A stretch of 64,000 nt of DNA from Yarrowia lipolytica (lineage: Eukaryota > Ascomycota > Dipodascomycetes > Dipodascales), in NCBI RefSeq assembly GCF_001761485.1, contig NC_090771.1, positions 2,976,001 through 3,040,000 on the forward strand, in the 5' to 3' direction. The notes under the pieces were generated by a model. The model was not told the origin of the DNA. It made no database searches and worked only from the letters and a program-made list of their open reading frames with translations. This document shows, piece by piece, positions 32,000-43,403 of the stretch. Numbering within the stretch: the stretch's first letter is position 1; each line of letters begins with the position of its first letter. A program made the translations under genes and the position numbers.

Positions 32000-33032
32000 G
32001 GCTGTAAGTGTGTAGGGGTTGTTTTGTATCACGAAGTTTATAATGTCATGACAACGAACATGCAGAAAGGTGTTTTGGGACTTTTTGAGTTGGCAGAATG
32101 ACTAAGCTTCATATTGAAACTGTCACCAGAAATGAGAGATTGATAGCGAGTGGTGGTTGAAAAATAAATAGATAAAAACATAAATTAGAAAAAAAATTAA
32201 TAAAAAAAAACATCAGAGTGGTTGTGACTGATTTGTTCTGCAGTTTTTTTTTTAGTCTTCTCTGTCCATTCACATCCAAAAACACATCTTTGGTCACTGG
32301 AAATTGCACACTGAAGTGGAGACCCCATGAATATGTGACATAAAGTAGATACAGAAGGTACGTGAGTATACTAAGGCAGCTTATATACGTCAAGTCGACT
32401 GATGCCATAGCAGTCTCTGTACAGTACAGGTACATTCCACTTTACTTCTTCACATCACTTCTGGCCAACTTGTCCCCGTCTGCAGCTTTCGAGAACCGAC
32501 GCCTGGGACCTGTGTCTGATTTCAAGTGCATTTGCCTGCTTGAAAGAAGTGAGTGGTATGCTCGGGGCATTGGTGTCTTTCAGGCATGGTCTACGCTGAC
32601 ATTATGTGCACAAGACGTTATTCGCTTTTGCCATCTTGCTATTGTCCTTATCACCTCAGTCCTCTATAGTTAGTGTTCAAGTGCCTGTAATTTCAGGATC
32701 GGAACTTCGCACACATTACTGAGCTTGCTTTCACAATGCTGCATTACTGTACGAGTAGTGAGATTCTCCACAGAACGATAAGCTACATACTGTGGGGTAG
32801 GTATAGTATGTCACCTGATATGAATTATACCACAAAAAATCCAAGATGACAAAGATACTACAACCTCATCTTTATCCTTTTATATTTTCCCACCATCCTC
32901 TATCACCTCTTCCTCTGACCCTGACTCAGATCCCTGCCAACTTTATTAATATAAAATCTTGCATGCAGAACATGAGTCAAGCGTAGTCTAGTTTCACAGA
33001 AACCACCCTCACAATCCCCAATCCCTTCAGCA
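32000..33032. other. 1-kb divergent region BUB1 / ADE2
   Basis: Includes AT-rich homopolymer tracts (32160-32260) and the ADE2 core promoter. Open frames here are short and lack resemblance to known proteins. No gene supported. Confidence 0.5.
32950..32956 (+). promoter_or_regulatory. TATA box of ADE2
   Basis: TATAAAA about 77 bp before the ADE2 start, with a CT-rich block (tttcccaccatcctctatcac) just upstream, as in many Yarrowia promoters. Confidence 0.55.
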
Positions 33033-34730
33033 ATGGACTCGAAAACAATTGGTATTCTTGGAGGAGGTCAGCTGGGCCGAATGGTCGTGGAGGCTGCCCA
33101 TCGACTCAACGTCAAGACTGTCATTCTAGACGCCCCCAACTCTCCCGCCAAACAGATTCATGCTGGAGAGCATGTCGATGGCTCCTTCAAGGACCCTGCC
33201 GACATTGCTAAGCTTGCCTCCAAGTGCGACGTCATAACCGTTGAAATTGAGCATGTGAACGCCGACACTCTGGCCGATCTCCAGAAGACTGGTGTCGAGG
33301 TTCACCCTTCTCCTGAGACCATCCGAATTATCCAGGACAAGTACCGACAGAAGGAGCACCTGATCTCCCACGGCATTCCCGTTGCCGAATCCTACGAGGT
33401 CACCGAGTCTACTGAGGCTGCCCTTGTCGTTGCTGCTGAAAAGGTCGGCTATCCTTGTGTTGTCAAGGCCAAGACTCTTGCTTACGATGGTAGAGGCAAC
33501 TTCGTTCTTAAGGGTCCAGAGAATGTCAAGGAAGCTCTTGAGTTCCTCTCCGACCGACCTTTGTACGTAGAGAAATGGTGTCCCTTCGTCAAGGAGCTCG
33601 CTGTTATGGTTGTCCGATCTACCGACGGAACCACTGTTGCTTACCCCACCGTCGAGACTGTTCAGAAAAACAACATCTGCCATACTGTCTACGCCCCCGC
33701 TCGAGACGTTTCTCCTTCCACCCTGTACGAGGCTCAGCTCGTTGCCGAGAACGCCATTAAGTCCTTCACTGGCGCTGGTATCTTTGGTGTCGAGATGTTC
33801 CTGCTCGAAAACGGCACGATTGTTCTCAATGAGATTGCTCCTCGACCCCACAACTCCGGTCATTACACAACAGATGCCTGCTCCACCTCGCAGTTTGAGG
33901 CCCATGTCCGAGCCATTCTTGGTCTGCCTCTTTTCCCCGAGATGGCCCAGATGCGAACAGCAGACACTCATGCCATTATGCTGAACATTCTAGGAGGTGA
34001 CAAGCCCGACAGCGAGCTTGAGTACTGCAAGCGGTCACTTTCCGTACCTGGGTCCACCATCCATCTCTACGGCAAGACCACGAGACCCGAGCGAAAGATG
34101 GGACACATCAACATTGTTGCTAGCAGCATGGACGAATGCGAGCGACGGCTGGCCAAAATATCTGGAGAGGACATCGAGGAGGCACCAAAGACTGTCGAGG
34201 GTGTAGCAGGAACCTCTAAGACCCCCCTCGTGTCTATCATTATGGGCTCGGACTCCGATCTTAAGGTCATGTCTGCCGGAGCCGACATCCTGCGGAAATT
34301 TGACATTCCCTTCGAACTGACCATTGTGTCTGCCCACCGAACCGCCCACCGAATGGCTAAATTTGCCGCTGAGGTTGCCAGCCGAGGTGTCAAGGCTGTC
34401 ATTGCCGGAGCTGGAGGAGCCGCTCACCTTCCCGGAATGGTTGCCTCGGAAACCACTCTGCCAGTCATCGGTGTCCCCGTTAAGGGCTCCTCTCTGGACG
34501 GAGTTGACTCTCTCTACTCCATTGTGCAGATGCCTCGAGGCATCCCCGTGGCCACCATGGGTGTCAACAACTCCACCAATGCTGCTCTGCTGGCCATCCG
34601 AATTCTGGCTGCTTACGACGCCACCCTACACATTCGACTGGCCGAGTACATCAAGAACATGGAGAAGGAGGTTCTTGCCAAGGCCGACAAGCTCGAGACC
34701 ATTGGATACGAGCAGTACCTCAACCAATAG
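33033..34730 (+). CDS. ADE2: phosphoribosylaminoimidazole carboxylase
   Basis: 565 residues, the usual fungal length. The N-terminal ATP-grasp part (PurK-like, about 1-390) starts [13 protein letters not shown] and includes [16 protein letters not shown] and [29 protein letters not shown]. The C-terminal part (PurE-like, from about 400) has [19 protein letters not shown], the active-site AHRTAHRM and [11 protein letters not shown]. It carboxylates aminoimidazole ribonucleotide in purine synthesis; loss gives red adenine-requiring colonies in yeasts. Cytosolic. Single exon, strongly biased codons. Confidence 0.98.
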   Translation: MDSKTIGILGGGQLGRMVVEAAHRLNVKTVILDAPNSPAKQIHAGEHVDGSFKDPADIAKLASKCDVITVEIEHVNADTLADLQKTGVEVHPSPETIRIIQDKYRQKEHLISHGIPVAESYEVTESTEAALVVAAEKVGYPCVVKAKTLAYDGRGNFVLKGPENVKEALEFLSDRPLYVEKWCPFVKELAVMVVRSTDGTTVAYPTVETVQKNNICHTVYAPARDVSPSTLYEAQLVAENAIKSFTGAGIFGVEMFLLENGTIVLNEIAPRPHNSGHYTTDACSTSQFEAHVRAILGLPLFPEMAQMRTADTHAIMLNILGGDKPDSELEYCKRSLSVPGSTIHLYGKTTRPERKMGHINIVASSMDECERRLAKISGEDIEEAPKTVEGVAGTSKTPLVSIIMGSDSDLKVMSAGADILRKFDIPFELTIVSAHRTAHRMAKFAAEVASRGVKAVIAGAGGAAHLPGMVASETTLPVIGVPVKGSSLDGVDSLYSIVQMPRGIPVATMGVNNSTNAALLAIRILAAYDATLHIRLAEYIKNMEKEVLAKADKLETIGYEQYLNQ

Positions 34731-34858
34731 TTCTAGACGCACAAAATTATCTATATGCACACTGTAAGACGTTAAATAAGAATAAATTGAAATTGCTGCA
34801 ATATCACATCGCTATCTGTGGGTCATCTTGTCTTTTAACAGGTCGTGGCAATGCAATG

Positions 34859-36346
34859 CTAGGTAAATGATTTTTTCTCATTCTCTAGCTTCTGACACTC
34901 CTGTAGTCGGGTGGCCATCCTCTCTTTCCTCCTCTTCTTGTTCAATTTCTGTCGTAGATTGTTCCAAGCCATAGATTCAGTCTCCCGAACTGCTTTGAGA
35001 ACCAAGCGCATTGACATATTGTGTGCCTTGGCTGCACTTTCTAAGACAGCCATGTATAAAGGAGGTCCCTGGAGAAAGAGTTCTTTATGGGTCGTCTTAA
35101 AAGATTCTATTTCTTTTGGCGCTGGCCCTGGTAACGGAACTACTTGTTCGTTCAAAATCGTCGCAAGGTCCGTGGGAGTCACCAGGGGCTCTTCCGATGG
35201 GGTATGAAGAGGGAACATGTCGTTGACACGCTTCCATTGAACAGGAATAGGCTCGCGTTCAATATTCATCATGAGTGACCGGTGATATATGTCAAGAAAC
35301 TCGTTGTATCTTTCGTCAGTCCAAGCCGGGATGTCCACTTCGTCAGTGTAGAGGGGGTCTTGAAAGTAGATCTCAGCCAATTCCGACCAAAGCTTCCAGT
35401 ATGGAGATTTGATATCCTCGTCGTAACTCTGCCACGACTTGTAATAGGCGATTCTGGCCGCGGTTATTACAAAACTCGCAGTTTCCATAAAACTACTAAA
35501 CCCTCCGGATGTCGACATGTCGCAGTACTCATCAATATCACATCCCTTTGCAAGGCATATGGTTCGATCTATGATGCCCAACGGAAGCATCAGAACCTCC
35601 ACGGTGTGCATGATTGGGATTATCTTTGGCTGTGAGATTATGACGCCTTCCCTTGCCAGTGCCTTAGCACATGCAAGAACTCCGCGCCCGAAACTTTGGC
35701 TGGATGGTGGTTTCTTCCAGGCACACCAGGAACGCGAGCCCGACATATGCAGACGTGCTTCTTTTGAAGTGAACCTTGCACCCACATCATCATATGGCAG
35801 TTCCCCCGACATGATCCATCCCAGTATCTTAATGAATGAAATAGGATAGCCGACTTGAACGAGAGCCAAATACATGATTTCAATGGCCATTTTCTGAGAG
35901 AGTAGCAGTGGAGTGCTTGTACCTGTATCGCATGGCTCGGAATGCACTCCACCCTCCAGGTCGTAAGACGATCGTCCGAAGTCGGTATACTTGATCAAGA
36001 CACTCCACAGTTCCTTCACCACCTCCTCGAAGTCGGTATCCAAATCGAATTTCTGCATGGCCCAGTGTGTGTAAAAGCGAAGCACCTCCTGGAAGATTTG
36101 TGCACGAAGCGCATAGACCCGTGAACCAAACCATCGTTGCTCCTCCTTCTCTCCATCTTTCATGGCACTCACCGAACCTATAGTCACCTTTCGTCCTCCA
36201 CCCAGGTCTCCTTCGTCTTGATTGTCGTATTCATACTCGTCTTGGCGCTGATGACCGTATCTGCAGAAGGTACGACCAGCAGCCGACCGCCACAAGTCCG
36301 AGGGACAATTGTCGATGCCACAGACGGGACCCTTTTCCCAATTCAT
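34859..36346 (-). CDS. RRN7: RNA polymerase I core factor subunit Rrn7 (TFIIB-like)
   Basis: 495 residues. The N-terminus is a zinc ribbon with Cys9, Cys14, Cys28 and His32 (CGIDNC...FCRYGH), the Cys3His pattern of Rrn7/TAF1B, followed by an acidic linker and a cyclin-fold-like helical region (ALRAQIFQEVLRFYTHW). The long C-terminal half is helical. Rrn7 works with Rrn6 and Rrn11 in the core factor at the rDNA promoter. Length is close to that of budding-yeast Rrn7. It is convergent with ADE2. Confidence 0.85.
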   Translation of the reverse strand: MNWEKGPVCGIDNCPSDLWRSAAGRTFCRYGHQRQDEYEYDNQDEGDLGGGRKVTIGSVSAMKDGEKEEQRWFGSRVYALRAQIFQEVLRFYTHWAMQKFDLDTDFEEVVKELWSVLIKYTDFGRSSYDLEGGVHSEPCDTGTSTPLLLSQKMAIEIMYLALVQVGYPISFIKILGWIMSGELPYDDVGARFTSKEARLHMSGSRSWCAWKKPPSSQSFGRGVLACAKALAREGVIISQPKIIPIMHTVEVLMLPLGIIDRTICLAKGCDIDEYCDMSTSGGFSSFMETASFVITAARIAYYKSWQSYDEDIKSPYWKLWSELAEIYFQDPLYTDEVDIPAWTDERYNEFLDIYHRSLMMNIEREPIPVQWKRVNDMFPLHTPSEEPLVTPTDLATILNEQVVPLPGPAPKEIESFKTTHKELFLQGPPLYMAVLESAAKAHNMSMRLVLKAVRETESMAWNNLRQKLNKKRRKERMATRLQECQKLENEKKSFT

Positions 36347-36599
36347 AGTGGTGTGTATGTGTAGCTTTCACTTCATATGAAGAAATGTAAGTACAGTAGG
36401 TTGGTGGACGCATCTAGCATGCACGCTTCTCAAGCCTACTTGTACACACTGAAGGCGAACAAGGGGAGCATATAAACACAGTGGAAGCATTTCTGGAAGA
36501 AATTCTGGGCATACAGAGCCTGCTATTCTGTTCAGCATTCAAATACCACTAGTTTTGTGTAATCATATATCGACTCATTTTTCTTTATTTCACTACATA

Positions 36600-38516
36600 C
36601 TAACCCTGGTATCGCATGTAGCCCTGAGGGGGCTGTCCAGGAGGCATGGGAACTCGGTAACCAGGAGGTCCAAAAGGTTGCTGCACAAATTGGGGGCCAT
36701 ACTGATACATCATGGGCGGTACTCCCTGAGGCATCTGGTAGAACGGCATCATCACGGCTCCGCCCCGCTGGGGAGACATGGCGTTGTGAAGGAAGGGGCG
36801 CTGCATGGTCAGTTGCTCTAAGGGAGGGAAAAGAACAGAGGAGTCTGCTGCCGCTTCCACGGTGTGCCAGGTCGGGTGGGTCTCAAATGCTCGAGGGAAG
36901 GGGGTGTTTTCGGCCTTGGGTTTCTTGAAGGGGTTGAACAAGGTGCTGAGAGGCGCCCGGTCCGTCTTTGGCGTAGAAGAAAAGAAAGCTGGAGAGCTGG
37001 GCTCGGGAGCGGCTGCTGTCGCCAGCTGGGCGTTGGTGTCCTTGGGAGTGAAGGGCTTGAATTCGGGCGCCTTGAAGTTCATCTTGAACTTGGGTTTTGA
37101 TGGCGACGACTTAGCCACGGGTTCAGGCTTGTTGTCAGCAGCTGTTCCACCATTCTTGTCAGCGGCAGCTGGTGAAGACGACTTTTCGGAGCTCTTGTCG
37201 GCCTCCCGGCTCATCTGGATGGACGAGAGCTTGGAGGACAGTGAGTCGAACATGGGCGAAGCCACTCGGTCCAGATGTGCATTGGCCGCCTCGGGGGAAG
37301 TGGTCTCGGAAACGTCTCGAGACTTGTCCTTGGCCAGGATGGGACGCAAGTCCTCGGGAACAGGGGTATTGATCTTGTAATCCTGTGAGAACTTGCGCAG
37401 GTCGTTGAGCCGGGCGGTATCATGGTGAGTTTTGGCAGCCTCCTTCTGCGACACCATTCGGTTTCGCTCTAAGTCAATGAACTTTTGGTATCGGGACGCC
37501 AGCTCCTTCTCGAATCCGGGTTTCTTGGAGGCCGAGGGAGCGGCTGTTGCAGAGGGGTCGTTGAGAGGCAGTCCGGGGATTCGGTTGCGCTTGGGCACTG
37601 CAGCCGAGTCCACCAGTTTCTGCTCCAGTCTCGACATGATGTCCGGCTGGGAAGATGTGGGGTTTGGCTTCCTGAGTCCTCCGGCAGAAATGATGGCCGG
37701 GTCATGGGGCAGCTCGGCTCGCTGAGAAGGAGGAACATAGGTCTTAGTTCGGTCCACTCCCGAGTACTTGTCTTCCTCGTCCATGCCCGAGTCATCCACC
37801 GTGTCTCCTCGCTCCTCTCGCTGATGCGCGTTTCCTCCAGTCTGGCCCTCAATCTCGTCTGCCAATCGCTGGGCCCGTCGCATCTTGGCCTGGTAGTCGG
37901 GACCTTCCGTGTTGATACGGGTGGTGTAGAGGTGTTCATCGTAGGTGGAGGGCACTCCAAATCGGTCGGCGTTGACTGCAAACTGGTCCCAGGAGCCCGT
38001 GCCCGATTCCTCGAGTGTCAGAGCAGAGGTGGCGGAGTCGGCATCCGGAGTCCATCGCTCCAATTCTCGCTCAGCCACTGCCCGCCGGCCACTGATGTCT
38101 GTGTCGGTTCGGAACTTGCGCTGGTCGACCTGTAAGGGCGCGGATAGAGCCACAGCCACGTCGACAATGTCTTCGGGCTGGAAAACCAGCTGCTTGGCCC
38201 CCGAGTCAGCAAACCGCATGCTGACTCCCAAGTCGCCCTCAGTGCAGGCTCCCTCCAGCAAGCCGTGGATAGAGTCGCCGGAGGCGGTGGTAACGGTAAC
38301 GTGTTCACCCACGGACTTGGCTAGCAAAAACAGCAGTCGGTCGTGCATGTGGCGAGCGTGAGTGGGGCTGGGCTCAGGTCGCTTCCACTTGTTGGCCGTC
38401 TTCTTATCGCCCCGGTCTCGGTCGGACCGGTCCAAGCGATCGGAGCGGTCAGAGCGGTCCCCTCCCACGGACTTGCGCTGGCGGCTTCCGCTTTGGTTCT
38501 TCTTGATCTCTGCCAT
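36600..38516 (-). CDS. PBP1: Pbp1 / ataxin-2 family RNA-binding protein
   Basis: 638 residues from ATG 38514-38516 (MAEIKKNQSGSRQRK); the frame is open 51 residues further up, but that part is not protein-like. Domains: a basic RSDRSDR-type N-terminus; the Lsm domain of ataxin-2 (LFLLAKSVGEHVTVTTASGDSIHGLLEG); LsmAD domain (FRTDTDISG, WDQFAVNADRFGVPSTYDEHLYTT); a disordered middle; a PAM2-like motif (NFKAPEFKPFTP) that should bind poly(A)-binding protein; and a Pro/Gln/Met/Gly-rich C-terminus. In yeast Pbp1 controls poly(A) tail length, stress granules and TORC1. It is tandem with RRN7. Confidence 0.92.
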   Translation of the reverse strand: MAEIKKNQSGSRQRKSVGGDRSDRSDRLDRSDRDRGDKKTANKWKRPEPSPTHARHMHDRLLFLLAKSVGEHVTVTTASGDSIHGLLEGACTEGDLGVSMRFADSGAKQLVFQPEDIVDVAVALSAPLQVDQRKFRTDTDISGRRAVAERELERWTPDADSATSALTLEESGTGSWDQFAVNADRFGVPSTYDEHLYTTRINTEGPDYQAKMRRAQRLADEIEGQTGGNAHQREERGDTVDDSGMDEEDKYSGVDRTKTYVPPSQRAELPHDPAIISAGGLRKPNPTSSQPDIMSRLEQKLVDSAAVPKRNRIPGLPLNDPSATAAPSASKKPGFEKELASRYQKFIDLERNRMVSQKEAAKTHHDTARLNDLRKFSQDYKINTPVPEDLRPILAKDKSRDVSETTSPEAANAHLDRVASPMFDSLSSKLSSIQMSREADKSSEKSSSPAAADKNGGTAADNKPEPVAKSSPSKPKFKMNFKAPEFKPFTPKDTNAQLATAAAPEPSSPAFFSSTPKTDRAPLSTLFNPFKKPKAENTPFPRAFETHPTWHTVEAAADSSVLFPPLEQLTMQRPFLHNAMSPQRGGAVMMPFYQMPQGVPPMMYQYGPQFVQQPFGPPGYRVPMPPGQPPQGYMRYQG

Positions 38517-39538
38517 CTCGTATGGCTGCACACGCCGATGCTTCCTTAGAGTGGTGATGTGGAAGATTGGAAACTCAAATGCGCCCCCCTCGCTGGGACT
38601 ATTTACTGTACTACGTACGTGATGTTGATGTGACGCATGCAGTGGGGCAACACACAACAGTGCACACATGAAACGAGGTTCAATTTTATGCGAAATATAT
38701 ATATGGGCCGTAACGGGGGCCCCTCAATTACAACTACACAGCGGGAACACCCACCTGAGGTCATATTATTCGATTCCCGTGAACCTAGCCCGAATCTACA
38801 AGTAGTCGCTTTTTGGAGTGTGAAATACAGACACAGACTACATACGTATTGCACATACTGTACTTGTACGTACAGTACTGTAGCTGTACGAGTACCGCTA
38901 ATGTGGTCTCAATTCTGATACAAGTCCACGAGTTTTTCCTGCGTTAGGCAAGAAATATGGGCACACACCTTTTTGCACGGAATATACAGGCTTAATCCGC
39001 TCTTAGTTTGGCAAGCACAAAGACCCCAGAACCCTGACCTTACCTATCCCACAGATCCTTAATTTAATCAACCGTTGTCAATACAGTAGCTATCATCATG
39101 TCTACTGTATACACTCTCAAGGGATAAGGAACGCGGGAGTTTCACACAGCCAACGCAACATAAGAGTTCATATCATTCCATTATATATCTCGCATACATT
39201 CTGCGTGGCAGGTGGTTCCAATTGACCTCAAAAGAACGAGTTTCTAAGACCAATGGACCAGATGAAGGCTACATTATTGGGGCTGGCACACTACCAGTCA
39301 CGTGCCCATGACTATTTGTACAGTCCATACAGATCGGTAGGTCTGATGTCACTCATCGGGTATGTTCGTCTACATTGCAGCATGAAGTAGTATTGTATAG
39401 CAATTAGTTTGATAACATTTCTAATAAATAATTCAATAAATAATTTCTCTACAAATACCGGATGTACTGTGTGAGTACTTGTACTGTAGCTACAGTACGT
39501 TGGTGGGCAAGGATGTGTTCACTGGAACTCGCAGTCCT
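38517..39538. other. 1-kb intergenic region with GTAC motifs
   Basis: Contains a TATATATATGGG stretch near 38695 (possible PBP1 TATA) and a GTAC-rich block at 38855-38895 and 39470-39500. No gene seen. Confidence 0.5.
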
Positions 39539-40216
39539 TCACAAGAATTCATCCACCTTCGCAGACACTTCTAGGACTCTCGAATGGTCTAAAATATCAA
39601 CAATTTTGGTAAGATCTTGATCCAATGGCTCCAGCACTTCCTTATCGATATCTCTCTCACAGTATCGATAGCTGATAGCTGCGTTTTCCTCAGCCACATT
39701 CTCCGCACTGCCTTGTAAAAGTGCATGGAGGTTCCCCCTTCGTTCCTCAATCTGGTTGTCCAATTGTAGACTCTTTTGAGCCAGTTTCTGGTGCTGTTCA
39801 ATAGTTCTGGCCAGCTCGTTTGTCCGGCGACGCGTCACTTCCTGCAGTGCTTCAATCTGCTGTGCCAGCTTGGCTCCGCTGTTTTCAAGCTTTTCCATCT
39901 GAGTGTATTGATGTGAAGCGTCGAAATTATTGCCGAGCGACTTCGGCACGGGGAACCGGTCGAGACGTCTCGAAAGACGTCGTTGCAAGTGTCCCAGGTC
40001 CTCTGATATCCGCACCTTCTTAGGTTCGCTGTGAGCTCTTGCCAGTATGGGGAAAGTTGCTTCTTCGAGAATAGTTGCAACCTGGAGCCGTTGATCGGTC
40101 TCCAGAGGTCTGTTCAGTGCGCTCCTTCGCACCGTTTTTCGCTTCTTCGTCAATTTCGGCTTCATTATCGCGTTCAGTGTGGGTGTCAATGTTAGACACG
40201 CACGTCTCATTTTCAT
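39539..40216 (-). CDS. coiled-coil protein, possibly kinetochore CENP-Q/Okp1-like
   Basis: 225 residues. Basic N-terminal third (KPKLTKKRKTVRRSALN), a segment LGHLQRRLSRRLDRFPVPKSLGNNFD, then a long coiled coil (about 108-165: MEKLENSGAKLAQQIEALQEVTRRRTNEL) and a helical C-terminus. The order of basic tail, RL-x-x-x-PVP element and coiled coil resembles fungal CENP-Q (Okp1/Fta7) proteins of the inner kinetochore, but this is a weak, pattern-level match. The start could also be Met18 (40165). An overlapping frame near 40020-40232 is also protein-like at its beginning, so the 5' end deserves caution. Confidence 0.55.
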   Translation of the reverse strand: MKMRRACLTLTPTLNAIMKPKLTKKRKTVRRSALNRPLETDQRLQVATILEEATFPILARAHSEPKKVRISEDLGHLQRRLSRRLDRFPVPKSLGNNFDASHQYTQMEKLENSGAKLAQQIEALQEVTRRRTNELARTIEQHQKLAQKSLQLDNQIEERRGNLHALLQGSAENVAEENAAISYRYCERDIDKEVLEPLDQDLTKIVDILDHSRVLEVSAKVDEFL

Positions 40217-40338
40217 TTAGCTTTGGCATCAAGGTTCACTAAGGGCAGGCTCCCGCACATCACCACGCTACAATACAGTAAGTTGGACGTCGAACATCAG
40301 AACACACACATCACGCAAAACAACAGACACATCACAAA

Positions 40339-40622
<284 letters not shown>

Positions 40623-40813
40623 ATGAGGGGGAAGAAATAGGTGACAAAACTGTGGGTTTAGACGGGCGACCTGATTGATTGGATTGATATAATCCATCCA
40701 TCTACGTTCTATTTATCCCAATCTGATGCTACGTACCAGAGACCGCTACCATACGAAACACACAAATAGATCAGTATAATTTAAATAGTTATTTATACAC
40801 CTTTGTACAGATT

Positions 40814-42130
40814 TTAGTAGATGCCTGGGATGATAGCGCTGGGAACAGCCTTCTTGTATTGAACCCAGAGCTCCTTGTACTTCAGAGCACACTTGTGGTC
40901 ATCTCGCATCTCTCGATGGACCAGCAGCACTCCAAAGTAGGCCACAAAGAAGTAAGGGAAGATGCTCTCGTAACCAGTGGCAAGACACCAGGCCCAAGAA
41001 ATGAGCCAGTCTCCTAGGTAATTGACATGTCGAGCTGCACCCCACCAGCCACTGACGATGAGCTTGTTGCCCTTGTCGTTCTCAATGTACCTCAGGTGAG
41101 GAGCGTCTCCGTGCTTGAACGCATTCTTCTCATTGTTTGAGGCTCGGAAAATGTAGTATCCGGTAGCAAAAAGAGTCACAATGATACCAGCATACCATAG
41201 AGGGTACTCAATCGTTCGGGTAGACAGGTATCGGGCCTGAACGGTGTACACAAAGGGGACCCAAGCAAGATCTCCAAAGGCCAGCATGAACCCGAATCCA
41301 TCAGTGGTGATATCCATCATGTGGATGGCTCCATACTCCTCCCAGTTTCCCTCTACTACATAATAGATCTCCATCAGAACAACAAGTGCCATGGGGAGAG
41401 ACACAAAGCCCTTGGTGATGTACTCATGGTGAGCCATTGCAAGATTGAGCACAGCCCACAGAAGCAGACCAGGCCGCATCTCGCAAAAGTACTTGATGTC
41501 AAAGGAGCCGATTCGGGGGTTAAGCTCTCGGCCAATGAACCAGTCGAAAATGGGGTTTCCAGAATTACCTCCAACAGACAGAATGCAGTCGTGAGTAAAA
41601 GAGGCCACGTAGACGTAAGTGGCAACAATAAAGGACCACACAATGGCAGACGTGGCAATCTGGACGTAGTGGTCGTAGCAGAACACAAGTTCGGGCATAG
41701 CTCCTCCAGTCTGCACCCATCGAGCAGCCAGAATGACTGCCAATGTGGTCATTACGGTCTTTCCATTCAAATTGTACTTGAGTCGGGTCTTTCCATCTCG
41801 CAGAACCACCCCTTCAGCCACGGGGCCAGGCAGGATCAGATCACATGCTGCCAGGGAGAAGAACCAGGTCAGATAGACGCCGAAGACATTGATATCAAAC
41901 AGAGGCATGGCTCTTAGTTTGGTCATCTCCGCTGACCAGTCAATATTCAGCACACCAGCCACTGTGCAAGACTCTGGAGTGCATCCGATCTGTAGAAACA
42001 AGATGAAAAGCGGCAGCGTAAGGGTGATAAAGGTGGCTCCAGGGATTCCAAAGAAGTCGAGGTCCGTGGTCTTGGGGTTTAGTCGCTGGGTTTTGCCGTC
42101 AATGACCGTCGTTTTGCTCTTGGCTGTCAT
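40814..42130 (-). CDS. ERG24: delta(14)-sterol reductase
   Basis: 438 residues with 8-10 hydrophobic segments. It belongs to the ERG4/ERG24/lamin-B-receptor family: GELNPRIGSFDIKYFCEMRPGL-type motif (here ELNPRIGSFDIKYF), the DGFGFMLAFGDLAWVPFVYTVQARYL segment, GWWGAARHVNYLGDW, and the C-terminal HREMRDDHKCALKYKELW ending PGIY. It reduces the C14-C15 double bond left by Erg11 with NADPH in ergosterol synthesis in the ER; it is the morpholine fungicide target. I favour ERG24 over ERG4 because of the N-terminal FFGIPGATFITLTLP context, but the two families are close. Confidence 0.88.
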   Translation of the reverse strand: MTAKSKTTVIDGKTQRLNPKTTDLDFFGIPGATFITLTLPLFILFLQIGCTPESCTVAGVLNIDWSAEMTKLRAMPLFDINVFGVYLTWFFSLAACDLILPGPVAEGVVLRDGKTRLKYNLNGKTVMTTLAVILAARWVQTGGAMPELVFCYDHYVQIATSAIVWSFIVATYVYVASFTHDCILSVGGNSGNPIFDWFIGRELNPRIGSFDIKYFCEMRPGLLLWAVLNLAMAHHEYITKGFVSLPMALVVLMEIYYVVEGNWEEYGAIHMMDITTDGFGFMLAFGDLAWVPFVYTVQARYLSTRTIEYPLWYAGIIVTLFATGYYIFRASNNEKNAFKHGDAPHLRYIENDKGNKLIVSGWWGAARHVNYLGDWLISWAWCLATGYESIFPYFFVAYFGVLLVHREMRDDHKCALKYKELWVQYKKAVPSAIIPGIY

Positions 42131-42707
42131 TTTTCAAGTGGTGTCTATGCTGTGTGCGAAGACATGATGGACCATCTCGTGTTTATAAAGTCAGTTAGAG
42201 TTGCATGTGCATACGACGGAAACGACATGACCGATATGAAGTTAGCGAGGGGGCTGTACAAGTACATCAAGAGCGCGGCAAACAATCCGCACCGTCTCGG
42301 ATCATTCAGGGTGAAATCGCCAACAGCTTTAATACAATACTAAAACAAGGGGACTAATTGAGTTGCAGGGTATCAACGACTTGCATTACTCACTCGATCA
42401 CGTTGGCGGGAGGGGGGACTAATGATGACGTAATCCGGTTTCCATGAGTACAGGTACAATACCACAAGTAGGAGTCTAGTTGTTTTTAATATGTTTTGTT
42501 TTTTGATCGATAAAGAGTAATTATTAACATAACTGGCTTAATTTGTTTGGTTTTAGTGCTCTAATTATTATTCGGAACCTTTCCTTGAATTTCCATAATT
42601 TTCCTCCATTTTAAACAATTTCACTCCAACATCACCAACCTAAAGTGCAACACCACCCCAATCCAACTCATCAAGACAACAGCAGCTAGCCATCACATCT
42701 TCATACA
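42131..42707. other. divergent promoter region ERG24 / MED18
   Basis: About 580 bp. GTACAAGTAC near 42257; CA-rich leader before MED18. No gene seen. No sterol-response element is evident to me. Confidence 0.5.
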
Positions 42708-43403
42708 ATGCAGCAAATATCGCTTTACGCCAAAATCAGCAACTCACAACTCAAGATATGCCTCCATGCGCTCGCTTCGCTGACAGGAATGGACCCCATA
42801 ACTATCCTACAACACACCATGGTGTGGGCTCCAGCACAGAAATACACCCCTAAAATCCTGCCAGGACAAGGAGGGCAACTGGATCAGTACAGAATCCACG
42901 TCACCAACGATAACAAGAACGAAGATAAAGAGAAGATCATCAGTTACGTGCAGAGCAAGGATTCCAAGGAGGATATCCATAATCTGGCAAATCGACAATG
43001 GCACTTTCAGATCATGGAGATGCCCGAGGCAGGAAAACAAAAGACCACATCACAGAGCATTTCATCATGGAGCGTTAAGAAGGGTGACTCTTTTCAATTT
43101 TTACAGTCGCTCGCCTACAAGTTCCAATATGAGTATTGGCAGAAGGGCTTTCAGTTTGTGTACGGCAATGCAGTGATTCAGCTGACTCGTATTCATATTC
43201 TGGACCAGACCACAAAGAACATCAAGCTGCTGGACCCTTCGAAACAGTGGCTGGTCAAGGTGTACATTGATGTAGGGCATTTGACGGACATTGAGGCTCT
43301 CAACAAGGCCGTCAAGGAGCTGGAGAAGGTCAAGACAGAATTGCATGGACTCATGAATCTCGAGATTCCCGATAGAAACGCTTTCGACACTCGAATTCGA
43401 TAA
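42708..43403 (+). CDS. MED18: Mediator head subunit Med18 (Srb5)
   Basis: 231 residues. N-terminal MQQISLYAKISNSQ and LHALASLTGMDPITILQHTMVW fit the Med18 beta-barrel start; later LAYKFQYEYWQKGFQFVYGNAVIQLTRIHIL and KVYIDVGHLTDIEALNKAVKELEKVKTELHG fit its conserved C-terminal region. Med18 pairs with Med20 in the movable jaw of the Mediator head and contacts RNA polymerase II. Length is as expected for small fungal Med18 proteins. Confidence 0.9.
   Translation: MQQISLYAKISNSQLKICLHALASLTGMDPITILQHTMVWAPAQKYTPKILPGQGGQLDQYRIHVTNDNKNEDKEKIISYVQSKDSKEDIHNLANRQWHFQIMEMPEAGKQKTTSQSISSWSVKKGDSFQFLQSLAYKFQYEYWQKGFQFVYGNAVIQLTRIHILDQTTKNIKLLDPSKQWLVKVYIDVGHLTDIEALNKAVKELEKVKTELHGLMNLEIPDRNAFDTRIR

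Noticed and set aside
33126-33971. 281-codon open frame on - opposite ADE2
   Set aside because: Antisense shadow of the ADE2 coding region; no independent promoter or motif.
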